64,000 bases of DNA from Tridacna crocea (lineage: Eukaryota; Mollusca; Bivalvia; Cardiida; Cardiidae). The stretch covers positions 27,784,296-27,848,295 of the forward strand of contig OX031068.1 of NCBI GenBank assembly GCA_943736015.1, read 5' to 3'. Below, piece after piece: positions 32,812 to 43,900 of this stretch (position 1 is its first letter; each line of letters opens with the position of its first letter). The notes below the pieces were generated by a model. That model had not been told where the DNA came from and ran no database searches. It saw only the letters and a program-made list of their open reading frames with translations. Made by a program: the position numbers and the translations under genes.

Positions 32812-33393
32812 AACATGAGATCATGTGATTGAAGGTTAAACATGGCACAACATAGATTACAAAGCTGTTGTGTAGGTAGACTGAAATAGTGTTGAACATG
32901 CTAAAAAACCCTACAATCAATCATTCAACCACACAATCAATCATCACTACACTGACCATTGCTTTCACAACCCAAGTTTTCACAACTCTGAATTTTCATC
33001 TCCTAAATCTTTCTAAAGGAGGAGTCTAAAATCTGGTCTCGTGAAGAACGGAAATATTGTGCAATCAGATCTCCTTTGAAACTATTCAAAGTAAAAGAAA
33101 CAAAAGCACCTCTTTTTTATCTCGATCAAAACTTAAAAAATACATCGTCACACTTAAAACACAGTAGGTTCCGTAAACTCGGACCAAAAAACCATTTTCC
33201 TATATTCCTTGTCAAGCATCCTAAATAACACATGGATGTTGATGCATCATAACACAACACTAAAAAACAATTCTGTTCCCAAAATTTAGACGGATCTCGG
33301 ACTATTTTGAAAATATTTACAGATGACAGGTGGCTAAAAAGATGGAAATCATGTATGAAAGACAAGTCTTATATTTGCTTTTTGGTAGCTAGT
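32812..33393. other. no gene recognised
   Basis: The 79-codon minus ORF at 33126 shows no family features. Confidence 0.4.
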
Positions 33394-33772
33394 GAACCAA
33401 ACAACAAGATTTCAGACTTTTCTAAGATTTAACAGCCTTGCGGACAACATACTTGATTGTATCCAATTAGATAATCTTTGAAGGGATACAAAACAGTGTA
33501 AGTACGGTAGAAAAAAATCAATGCTGGTTTTCCAGTATTAATTTTGTACCTTTACCCACAAATGCTTAATTTCTCAACGTCTACACCTTAAACCTCAAGG
33601 TCATTAACCCTTTACCATACAATGACGACTTTTAACAACCCTGAGGAAGAAACCTTTTGAAAACATTGTGGGAGCCACTTTGAAATTAATGTAAATGCTT
33701 TCAATTTGGATAGATCTAAAATTTTGCTGTTTGGTAACGGGATAAAGCTTAGAACTGTTTGGTAAAAGGTTT
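33394..33772. mobile_element. M1 cluster
   Basis: Decayed plus copy 33394-33608, minus copy 33604-33745 lacking the hairpin (GTGGGAGCCACTTTG junction), and a GTTTGGTAAAAGG stub to 33772. Confidence 0.65.
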
Positions 33773-33973
33773 CAATGACAGCTTCTTTGTGTCACTTGTA
33801 CAAGGGTTCATCTTACACTGGCTTGTCTGGTTACAGTTTGACAGGATTCAAATAAGCACAAAAAGGGAAAGAAACAAACACGAAGTAAAAGCAGTGAAAG
33901 AAATCTTAGGAAAACATATTAAAAGCATTTTCATGACCACCTAACAATGTTATAAACAAACATTTCATTTTAT

Positions 33974-34187
33974 TTAACTCGTCACCAAATGACAAAATTT
34001 TAGACTGGTCCAAATCGAAAGCATTTGCAGACAAAATAAGAGTGACTGAAAATTTGAAATTTGTATTGTTAAGGGTAGAAAGTGTTGTAGGAAAAGGAGA
34101 AAATGCTGGTTACCTTTTCCTTCAATGTTTTCTATAGGCTTCTTTCTGAGAGTCATCAAAAGTAGAGATTGTGTGGTGATGGGTTAA
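33974..34187 (+). mobile_element. M1 MITE, hairpin half deleted
   Basis: TTAA both ends. GCTGGTTACC runs directly into TTTTCCTTCAATG, removing most of the right hairpin arm. Confidence 0.87.
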
Positions 34188-34542
34188 CAAAACAGACATT
34201 TTCTGTTTAGAAATAAGACCTAGATAATTCAACTTTATTCCCATAATGCCTTAGCAAAGCAGAAAGTGTTGATTACAAGTAAAGTTGATCTTAATTAGCG
34301 ACTGCAAAGAAAATTACATTGTGAAGGGCTGTGGTTGGCTTGTCCATTATTATCATGCTTTATTCTACAAGAAACTACATGTTTCTATATATTTCTTTTT
34401 CTCCTCATAAAGACTGGCAACCGACTTTCCCTCCCTTGCCAACAATGTTTTTTAGCCTTAAAAAGAAAAATCCAATCAGATGATACACATTTAGGCTGTA
34501 GTTAGCAGTTGGACATATCTGAACTTTTTGTTGAGCGACAAA
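34188..34542. other. no feature recognised
   Basis: Short spacer with no ORF or repeat noticed. Confidence 0.35.
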
Positions 34543-34759
34543 TTGAACCCATTACCGCGCAGCAAAATTTTGGACCTATCCAAATGGAAAGCATTTGTAG
34601 ATTGTGGATCCAATGGTGCAATTTTGCCTTGATAGGGTGGATAACCTAGTGGAAAAGTAGAAAATGCTGTTACCAACATTTTCTCCTTTTCCAACAATGT
34701 TTTCAAAAGGCTTCTTTCCCAGCGGCGTTTAAAGTCGGCATCGTGTGGTAAAGGGTTAA
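34543..34759 (+). mobile_element. M1 MITE, type-2 long arm
   Basis: Left TTGAACCCATTACC (TTAA mutated), right AAAGGGTTAA. Contains CCAATGGTGCAATTTTGCC. Confidence 0.83.
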
Positions 34760-35198
34760 TGCATTGTCTGCAAATTCCTTTAATAAACCAGAACCGTAGC
34801 AAAACAGACAATTACTCCCCACCAGCACCTTGTCACTAAAGCAGCATAGTTTGGCCACTGTAACCCCATAACAATAGGGCACCTTTTAGGGTCGTAGCTC
34901 AAACAGCTAATGAGTTTTCAAACAGTTAGCCTTTGATCTTGATCTTTGACCCAAAAACAATAAGTTTATAATAACAATTGGTCATGAACAACACTTGTAT
35001 AAAGTATCAGGGTCCCAAATCAAATGGCTAAATGAAAACAAGACTGAGATTGATGGACGGACAGACATGATGAAACCGTTGTAACCCCATCTACTCTACT
35101 TCATAGGTAGGGAGATGGATAAAGATGAAAGGGTAGTGAAAAGAAAACATTTTGGTAGAAGGAAAAGTGGTAAGTTTAAGTTTAAACATTTATTTTAC

Positions 35199-35394
35199 AT
35201 TGATTGAGAAACAAGTTCTTACAACTTATACTAATCTCTCTCGATTCTGCTTCCTGGGAACTGCACCAGTACTCGCACCGAATGTGTGGGCCAATGAAAA
35301 ATCCCAAAGTTGACACCCTCTCCCAGGTCTCGAACTCAGGATTTTTTGATTAGGGAGGCCAACGCTCTACCTCGCAACCACGGAAAAGTGGTAA
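35199..35394 (-). mobile_element. tRNA-derived SINE
   Basis: Minus strand head GTGGTTGCGAGGTAGAGCGT and box B GAGTTCGAGACCTGG. The tail ends in TAAATGTTTAAACTTAAACT near 35180. Confidence 0.7.
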
Positions 35395-35459
35395 TGAGCC
35401 TTTGCCAAATATATTTATGCAAGTAATCCACCTAAAAACATTTACCTGTGAGGTGACAT

Positions 35460-35688
35460 TTAACCCATTACCAAACGACAATATTTAAGACAGGTCCAAA
35501 TTGAAAGCATTTGCAGACGACAAAATAAAAGTGACTGAAAATTTGAAATTTGTTTTGTGAAGGGTAGAAAACATTGTGGGAAAAGGAGAAAATGCTGGTT
35601 ACCAGCATTTTCTCCTTTTCCCACAATGTTTTCTAAAGGGTTCTTTTTCAGGGGTGTCAAAAGTAGGGATTGTGTGGTAATGGGTTAA
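35460..35688 (+). mobile_element. M1 MITE with perfect 13-bp termini
   Basis: TTAACCCATTACC and its exact inverse GGTAATGGGTTAA. Uninterrupted central palindrome. The best-preserved plus-oriented copy, probably among the youngest. Confidence 0.93.
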
Positions 35689-36069
35689 AAAGGCTTGCAA
35701 AAACATAACACTGAGCTTGAACAAAAAAAGTATGATTTAAAACTCTGAGTAGCGCAGTATAACATGATTACAAGGCACAATATAATACAGCTAATATTAA
35801 ATAAAAATCACAACATCTTTTTTACATAGAAAAAAATATTAATAACTAAATAATGACGACTCCCTCCCTTTTTCAGGAAGTAAATATTAAATAGCTGCTC
35901 CCCTCAGTCAAAGCTATACTTTTTGTCTATTTCTACAATATTTATCTTCGATGGAAAAACTGGGTAAACAATGAAGGGGAAGGAAAGAAACGCACATTCA
36001 ACTTTATATGTGACAAAGAAACTTTTGGATGCATCTACTGGTATACTGAAAGCATTTGCAGATGAAAAA

Positions 36070-36345
36070 TTAACCTTTTCCAAGATGACAAAAATGTTTG
36101 CCTCCTCCAAATTGAAAACGTTAGCAAATGACAATTTTGATATGGCTCAAAAGGTAAAATAGTTCATTGATAAGGTAGAAAAAATTGTGAGAAAAGGAGA
36201 TGCTGGTAACTAGCATTTTCTCTATTTCCCGCAATGTTTCCTACTCTTCTGAAGTCAATCTTCAATTTTTGAGTCCCATTCATTATGTTGTCTGCAAATG
36301 CTCTCAATCTGAACAAGTCTAAAATTTTGTCATTTGGTAGAGTTA
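36070..36345. mobile_element. M1 variant with long arms at both ends
   Basis: Left AAATGACAATTTTGATATGG (long arm) and right TTGTCTGCAAATGCTCTCAA (long arm inverted) flank a shortened hairpin (GGAGATGCTGGTAACTAGC). The reciprocal of the short/short form at 2539. Confidence 0.72.
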
Positions 36346-36562
36346 GCATAAAAAGAGAAAGGTGTTTCCTCCCTTTCAAACGATGTTTCCAAGTCCATTT
36401 TTCTTGGAATCCCCTCCCAAAAAAAAAAGCCAAATTCATAACCTGGTCAAAGATGTAACTAAAACCCTTGTTATTACAGCTCTTCAGATCACTTAACAAA
36501 AGTTCAATCTTATGCCATAGACTGTTTTTGAAAACAGGGAGAAAACAGTAGATGCCTTAAAC

Positions 36563-36815
36563 AGGGTACGGACAAAAAAAACCTAGGACAAAACTCCCCC
36601 AGGACAAAACCCCCATGGACAAAACCCCCATACCCTTAACTGAAAAGTGGACAAAACCCCCATGGTTTTAAAATGATTCTTTTTGTACAATCATGTTGAA
36701 GTTGAATAAAATTTACTGCTTTAAATACTTGTGGGGGTTGTAAAAAATAATGTATTTTGTATAAGTTAAATTGATTTGAATTTTTTTTCTTAATATTGTG
36801 CTTTATGATACAAAA

Positions 36816-36847
<32 letters not shown>

Positions 36848-37176
36848 GTTTTTTTTTTTTAAATTGTGCTTTATGACCAAAAATGTGTTGTTTTCTGAAT
36901 ACATACATAATAAATATCAACAAACTTGAGTTACAAATTAAAATAAGATAATATCTAAATCATTTTTTGCCTTTCATGTTTGATTTTTTTTCCTTAAATC
37001 AAAGAGACTTCTTTTGATTACTTTAAAACTGTATGCAAATTATGTGTGTTTTCTCAAATTTATATGCTTTTTTTATATATATGATGGGGGTTTTGTCCTA
37101 GGGGGCTTTTATCCTATGGGTGTTTTGTCCTGGGGGGGGGTTTTGTCAATGGGGGTTTTGTCCTACACTCGCCTAA
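36563..37176. mobile_element. 0.6-kb element bracketed by GGACAAAACCCCC repeats
   Basis: The left end has four GGACAAAAC(T/C)CCCC motifs. The right end has four inverted counterparts (GGGGGTTTTGTCC). The interior is AT-rich with a GT microsatellite. No ORF. TSD unclear (CCTTAAAC/CCTAAAAC). Confidence 0.72.
36817..36848 (+). repeat. (GT)n microsatellite
   Basis: About 15 GT units with one GC interruption. Confidence 0.97.
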
Positions 37177-37499
37177 AACAATGTGTAAGTGGACATTTTT
37201 GCAAGACTGAAATTTTTGCAACTTCATGACTTTGGAAAACTTGCAAACTTTTCTGTTCACATATTTTACCACAAGTATACCCACATATAAAAAAATCCTT
37301 TGAGCTAGCAAGCATTTCGGCACACAAAATGTCTCTAATCTGTAATTCACAAAATTTTTGTCAAGAATGCATATTCATGTATACAGCACACATATATGCG
37401 AGACAAAAGGCAAAGGTAACAAAATGCTAAGAATTTCATTTTGTCACATAATTTTTCAGCTGTTTTAAAATGCACAGCATGAAAGATGAGAATATGTAT

Positions 37500-37974
37500 A
37501 TGTCATAGTCCAAACTGGAAACCAGGCAGATCCGGAATCTGCCTAGACCAAACTGGAATTTGTCTATAACAAAGCAGGATTCCAGTTTAGCTTTGCAGCT
37601 CTAGAATCTGCCTAAACCAAATTTTAATAATTTCTCGTTGAAAATAGGGCATCTACATATGAATCATCTTACTTTTATACATAAACTCCAAAATAAAAGA
37701 AGTTTTAGTCAGAAATTCAGAGTAAATATAAATTTTGAATGTTTTGTACTAATAAAAAAGGTGGAAAAAAGAGCGATTGTGGAAAAAAATCATATAAAAT
37801 GCTTTAAATGAAAATACCTCTCAATTGCAAAAAATAATTAAATCAATATATACTTATATAAAATATTAGAAAACGATGCCTTTTGGTCTACACATAATTT
37901 GAATTCTAATTTGATCTAGGCAGATTCCGGATCTGCCTAGATTCCAATCTGGCCTACGACATATACATGTACAA
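37500..37974. mobile_element. TIR element V, copy 1
   Basis: TATGTCATAGTCCAAACTGG at the left is inverted at the right (CCAATCTGGCCTACGACATA), flanked by TA. Subterminal GCAGATCCGGAATCTGC palindromes occur at both ends. About 470 bp, non-coding. Copy 2 is at 54957-55443. Confidence 0.83.
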
Positions 37975-38075
37975 TCTAACATCTGAGTATGAAATCTGTT
38001 TTGCCTTGTCAAATGCTACATAGATTCATAATCTATATGAAATATGTATGTTTACCTTAACACACATAAATAATT

Positions 38076-38640
38076 GAGCTTTGCCCTGTGAAAAGGGGGC
38101 TAAACTCTTTATCAAACAACAAATTTATAGACTGGTCCAAACTGAAAGCATTCACAGATGACAAAATGAATGTGACTGAAAAATATAAATTTGATTTGTG
38201 AAGGGTAGAAAACATTGTTGGAAAAGGAGAAAATGCTGGTTACCAGCATTTTCTCTTTTTCCCGCAATGTTTTCAAAAGGCTTTTTTTCTCAGGGTCGTT
38301 GGAAGTAATGATTGAGTGATTAAAGAGTTAATGCATTTGCAAAAATATTGACGTAGGTCAGCCTGTACAAGCAGCGCAGGCTGACCTGGGCCAAAAGTTT
38401 TTGCACCTTGTAAATTTTATGCATGTCGAGGACTAATATCATTGGTTTACTTCCAAAACCTCATAACTACAGCTTGTTACTAGGTTTTGGAAGTAAACCA
38501 ATGATATGCCAAATTGTTCAGTCAGTTGTTAGAGAAAAAATACTTTATGGTTCCATATTTATACGATGACTTGCTTGTTATCACCGATAGACATCAAGTC
38601 CCCTTTTTCCAGAGCATGGCTCATATATACAAATTACATA
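38076..38640. mobile_element. GTGAAAAGGGGGC element (copy 1) with M1 inside
   Basis: CCCTGTGAAAAGGGGGC at the left and CCCCTTTTTCCAGAGCATGG at the right. The interior has GGTCAGCCTGTACAAGC and its inverse. An inner foldback (ATATCATTGGTTTACTTCCA at 38436 versus its inverse at 38487) lies within. M1 at 38100-38331 sits in its TTAA. Confidence 0.75.
38100..38331 (+). mobile_element. M1 MITE
   Basis: Left end CTAAACTCTTTATC (TTAA decayed), right AAAGAGTTAATGCAT. The uninterrupted paralogue at 48346 reads GGGGGCTTAATGCAT. Confidence 0.88.
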
Positions 38641-38849
38641 TTAATACTTCTTTTCTATACATGTATTCAGATATTTAAAATGTTAAAAAATGTATAATGT
38701 TTACGTTTAAAAAATTATTAAAAAAATTGCATATGTCGATAAATGTTACATTCATTTTGATTGGTTGAAAAAATGAATAGCGTAAGTGCACTCAAATTCA
38801 AACCGTTTATTCACATATATAAATAAGTCTTGCTTTTTGAAAAGATGAT

Positions 38850-39308
38850 TTAACTCTACCAAACGACAAAATTTTTGACTGGTCCAAACTGAAATCACTT
38901 GCCCACAACGAAATAAACGTAACTCAAAAATTTAAATTTGTTTCCAGCATGGTAGAAAATATAGTGGGAAAAGGAGAAAATGCAGTTTACTAGCATTTTC
39001 TCATTTTCCAATGTTTTCAAAAGGCTTCTTTCTCAGGGTCATAAAAACCAGGGATTGTTTATTAAAGGGTTAATTAACTCTTTACCAAACGACAAAATTT
39101 GGAATTATACCAAATTTAAAGCATTTGCAGATAACAAAATCAGTGTAGCTCTAACTTTAATATCTGTCTTTGATATGGTGGGAAATAATGTGGGAAAAGG
39201 AGAAAATGGGATCACAAGCATTTCCTCCTTTTTCCAACATGTACATGTATTTAAAAAGCCATCATTCTAAAAGTCATTAAAATTGGTGACTTTTTGATAA
39301 AGGCTTAA
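38850..39308 (+). mobile_element. two head-to-tail M1 copies
   Basis: 38850-39073 and 39074-39308, joined as GGGTTAATTAACTC so each keeps its own TTAA. The second has a broken hairpin (AAATGGGATCACAAGC). Confidence 0.82.
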
Positions 39309-39414
39309 AACCCATTTTCCAAGAGCACTGCTGTATAAGTTCTATAAAAAATCTGTCAACATTTTCTTGAATATCTGCATCAATCCTATATCCCATCAAT
39401 CTATCATCGTAGCG

Positions 39415-39640
39415 ATTTACCTTACCACAACACTTCTGACTTAGATCTACAAGTCCAAACTGAAAGTATTTGCAGACAATGATAAATGATATATAAATGT
39501 GACTCAGAAAATTGAAATAAGCTTCTAGAAGGGTTGAAAACAATGTAGAGAGGAAGAAAATGCTGGTTACCAGTATTTTCTTTTGCCCATTAAGTTTTCA
39601 AACAAGTCTACCTAAGGGCCAATTTGGGAATTACTGACAC
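39415..39640 (+). mobile_element. decayed M1
   Basis: The long arm and hairpin (GAAAATGCTGGTTACCAGTA) are recognisable. The right end is lost. Confidence 0.6.
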
Positions 39641-40284
39641 CTGGCCAAACTGACACTTGACACTACAGATATATATTGGCAAGTAATCAACAACCATTCT
39701 GACTGATGTTCCTAATCTAATTCTCGAACAATTTTCTAGCTTTGAACATAACACAAGTTTGGACTAGCTAAATCAAACGGTAAATCCAATCATAAACTGT
39801 GTTTTCCTAAATATTCAAATTAGACAAAGACAGCCTTTTAGAATGGTTGAAGAATGTGGTCCAAAGTTTCAAAAAGATATGCTAACAATGCTAGGCTTTT
39901 TAGCAAGTCAGACTTGACCAATCAGATCAGTTTTTTTTTTACATAAATTTGATTGATCGAAAAGTACAGAAGTATTGAATACAGAGCCGACCAATCACGT
40001 TTTTCACTAAGCAAAAAAATCATAATGGTCTGACACAAAATCTAATGTGCAACTTTTTATTCTACAATTTTTTGTTATCCTTAAGAATTCCCTAATTAAA
40101 ACATTGCACAAACACAAAAACGGAATTAATATATGTGCTAGTAACCAGTATTTAACCATTTTTCCCACCATATACCTTTTAAAAGACAAACCCCATCATC
40201 TGAGCCATATCAAAGGTTGCCTGCAAAGACTTCCAAAATGAATCCAAAATTTTGTTTTCTGGCATGGAAGTACATGCATAAATC
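39641..40284. other. no gene recognised
   Basis: Overlapping short ORFs on both strands near 40007-40241 lack features. AT-rich. Confidence 0.35.
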
Positions 40285-40737
40285 TTAGCCCAACATCATG
40301 ATTTTAGACTTGTACAAATTGAAAGCATTTGCAAATAACAATTCAAATGTAGCTTAAGTTATACATGTAAGTTTCATTTTTGGAAGGAAGAAAACATTGT
40401 TGGAAAAGGAAAAAAAAATACTGCTTAACCCTTTACCTGACAAAAAAACTTTAGCCTTGTCAACAATTTCAGTGTGGCTCAAATGGTGCAATATTTCTTT
40501 TATAGGGTAGAAAACATTGTGAGAAAAGAATAAAATGGTGGTTACCAGCATTTTCTTCTTTTCCCATAATATCTTCAGACGGCTTCTTTCCCAGAGTTGT
40601 TAAAAGTCATTGTTGTGTCATAAAGAATTAAAAAGCCGATTACCATTTTCTTCCCCCCCCCCCCCCCACCCCAAGTTTCCAAAAAAAATTTGTCCTCGGG
40701 GATGTTAAAACACAGGACTGTTTGTTGCAGGGTTAAA
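40285..40737 (+). mobile_element. M1 cluster
   Basis: Left half 40285-40424, full plus copy 40425-40631 (type-2 arm, CAATTTCAGTGTGGCTC), then a short-arm stub to 40737 interrupted by a C15 run at 40653-40667. Confidence 0.72.
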
Positions 40738-40862
40738 AGACTTTGAGTGAAATACAGTTATATGGACATTGTGACATGATGGGATAATGATCCACACCAA
40801 AGTCATAACTTCATTTAAAGGAATGATTTAAGGTTGGTTGGTGGCAAGTTATCAAGAGTGAA

Positions 40863-40944
40863 TTAAGGTTGGCTGTTGTTCATTCTGCTGAATAGGCGAA
40901 TTCTTCTTGCAGAACTTGTGGCACTATTGATCACTTCCATCCAC
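40863..40944 (-). CDS. FARP1: FARP terminal exon with stop
   Basis: Acceptor TTTCCAG. The first base completes the Arg codon of the previous exon, followed by WMEVINSATSSARR and a short tail ending RMNNSQP and TAA at 40863. The PH C-terminal helix is complete, so this is the true C terminus. I did not identify a convincing poly(A) signal downstream. Confidence 0.88.
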
Positions 40945-43900
40945 CTGGAAAGGAAAATGTTGAAATCTTAGACAGCTGAATATCTAGGTAAGAAAAAGCA
41001 AAGATTTTGCAATTTCAAAAGGTGTTTTTGGTCGATTTATCTACAAATACCTTACTTCTTTTACAATTAGGAATTGTAATACCTTTAGAAAGATGAATTT
41101 TGAACTATTGTTAAAAAAAGAAAAAAAGTTGGTTACTAGCATTTTCTTACTCTTCACAATGTTTTCTATCCTGTCAAGTACAATTCTTCAAGAGTAAATA
41201 ACATATAAATTGTTGCCTGCCAAAGCTTTCAAATTGGACATGTGCATTCTTTTATCTGTCATAAGGAATTAAAAAACAACAAAATTTAAGACTTGTTTTA
41301 AAATGAAAGCATTTGCTGACAGAATCTTGCTAAAATGATAATCAGATTTGTCTTTGAAAAGGTAGAAAATGAAATCATATCCTGATAGAATGATGCTGAA
41401 ATAATCAGATTTTGAAAGGGTAGAAAGTATTTCATTGCTGATAACTCAAATTTTCTCCTTTTCCTCACAATGTTTTCAAACTTTTTCCTATTGTAAGTTA
41501 AAAAAACACAAGCTTGTTTGGTAAATGAATCAAACATGTTCATAAAAAACTTCATCTCCTTCAGCCTTTGGCAAATTTTTGTATAAAACTCGCACAAGTC
41601 ATGTCTTCAAACCAAGAAGTAATCTTTTAACTCTTTACCACACAATCCAGAGTTTTGACGACCCTTGGGAAGAAGTCCTTTGAAAAAATTGTAGGAAGAG
41701 GAGAAAATGCTGATAACCAGCATTTTCTCCTTTTCCCACAATATTTTCTACCCTATCACATACAGAAATCGTCTGTTTAGCTACATTCAATATGTTGTCT
41801 GCAAATGCTTTGAATTTGTTCTAGGCCTGAATTTTGTCATTTGGAAAAGAGTTAACTCATTACCAAACAACAAAATTTTGGACTAGTCTAAACATTTGCA
41901 GATGATTTAATTGTGGCTCAAATGATGGAGTTTTGGACCAGTTGAAAGTGAAAGCATTTGCAGACAACAAAATAAATATGAATCAAAATGGAAATTTGAT
42001 TTGGGAAGGGTAGAAAACATTGTGGGAAAAGGAGAAAATGCTGGTTACCAGTATTTTCTCCTTTTCCCATAATGATTTTGAATGCTTTCTTTCTCAGGGT
42101 CGTAAAAAGTCAGTTCCTCCTTTTCCCATAATGTTTTTAAAAGCTTTCTTTCTCAGAGTCGTTAAAAGTCCAGAAAGTGTGGTAAAGAATTAAATAAGGC
42201 TCAAATGATTGAATTTTAATAGTACCTATCAAAACATGTTCTCTATTACAGGGCACATGTATACATACCTTTCAAATGTATATTCACTTTCAGCTCTAAA
42301 GAAGTACACATGATTTTTACACTGCAGTTTGAACACATAGTCTTTGTGTATATTGTCCCCTTCTTCCGGCTGGCTCACAGCATATCCTAGCAATGGCAAG
42401 CTTGCGAGCGGGTAATCATCCTAAGAGAAGTAATGACACATTATTTGGCGGAAAGCATTAACAATTAAACTCATTTACAACAACAATTTTTTATACTTCT
42501 GCAGCCAAAGCCTTTGGAAAACATTGTGAGAGAAGGAGCAAATCCGTGTATAGCTCTAGCCATTGCTTCTTTTCCACAATGTTTTCAGTAATTGTGAAAA
42601 AAACTTTTGCTTTCCATTTCATGTCTTTCTCAATGATTTTTGGCAAGCAAGAAGACGGTATATGTACAAAAACTGAATAGAAAGAGCCAAACTTATAGTT
42701 CTTCTTAAAAACATGGGTCCAAATGTTTGGCTGTAGTTGCATTTTCAATGATTCATTGAATGATGTTTTATGCTGTTTTCTACATTACTTCAGTTAAATT
42801 ACTGGCATAGCTCACTTATTCATATATGTCTTCGATTTCACAAGTACTATGCCATGAATACATGGTGCTTCCTGTGAGGCTGTACCCCAATCATGAACTT
42901 GATGTCCCAGATATCATTTTGAAAAACATTCTGATCAAGTTTCATGAATACTATGCTGGAAATGTGATCTCTAATGACCTACTTTTTGAATCAATTTCCA
43001 ACTTATCCAATACATCCTTAAGACAAATGTTCTGACCAAGTTTCATAAGCATGGAACTGAAAATGTAGCCTCTAGTGTGCACACAATGTTTTTCTAAGAT
43101 TTTCCCAGCAACCTACTTATTGTCACTTTGTAACTCAATATTGAACTTATCCGAGATATTGTCAAGACAAGCATTCTGACTAAGTATTGTGACTATTGGG
43201 CTGAATGTGTGGCTTCTACAGTGCAAACAAGGTAACTAAACAACTATTTGGGTATAAAAAAGCGCAATCACAAAAGCTCACCTTGGGCACTTTGTGCTGA
43301 GGTGAGCATAAAATAAAACTAACAGCAGTCAATAACTACAGCTGTCACTGAATGTGACTTAATACCCCCGCCAGCGCTTTGACAGAAAAAAGTGTCAAGT
43401 TAAAGGGAAGATAATTCCTCAACCAGGAAAAATTACGTCTTACAAATCCTCAATATATGATTAGTATATCTGCAACCTTTCAATACAATTGAAGGAAAAC
43501 TGTAGGAGGAATTCGCAACACAAAATTGCTAGTATTTTGTACACAAACAGACACACAGACGGATGGACACATGGACAGACAGGCTGATTCTAGTATAACC
43601 CCGAAAACATTTGTTTTGCAGGAGTATAAAAATGCCAGTTAATAGCGTTTTTCAGCAATGTTTTAAAATGTCATCTTAAGGTTGTATAACCCTTTACCAA
43701 ACAACAAAATTATAGACCCATTCAAATTGAAAGCACTTGCAGAAAATAAAATGAATGTCATAAAGAATTAAAATTTGTTTTAGGAAGAAAAGAAAACATT
43801 GTAGGAGAAGGAGAAAATGCTGATTATCAGCATTTTCTCCTTTTCCCACAATGTTTTTAAAAGGCTTCTTTCACATAGGTTTTAAAAGTTGAAATTTTGT

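Noticed and set aside
36636-36923. 95-codon ORF with poly-His/Thr run
   Set aside because: It translates the GT microsatellite and an A-run inside the GGACAAAACCCCC element.
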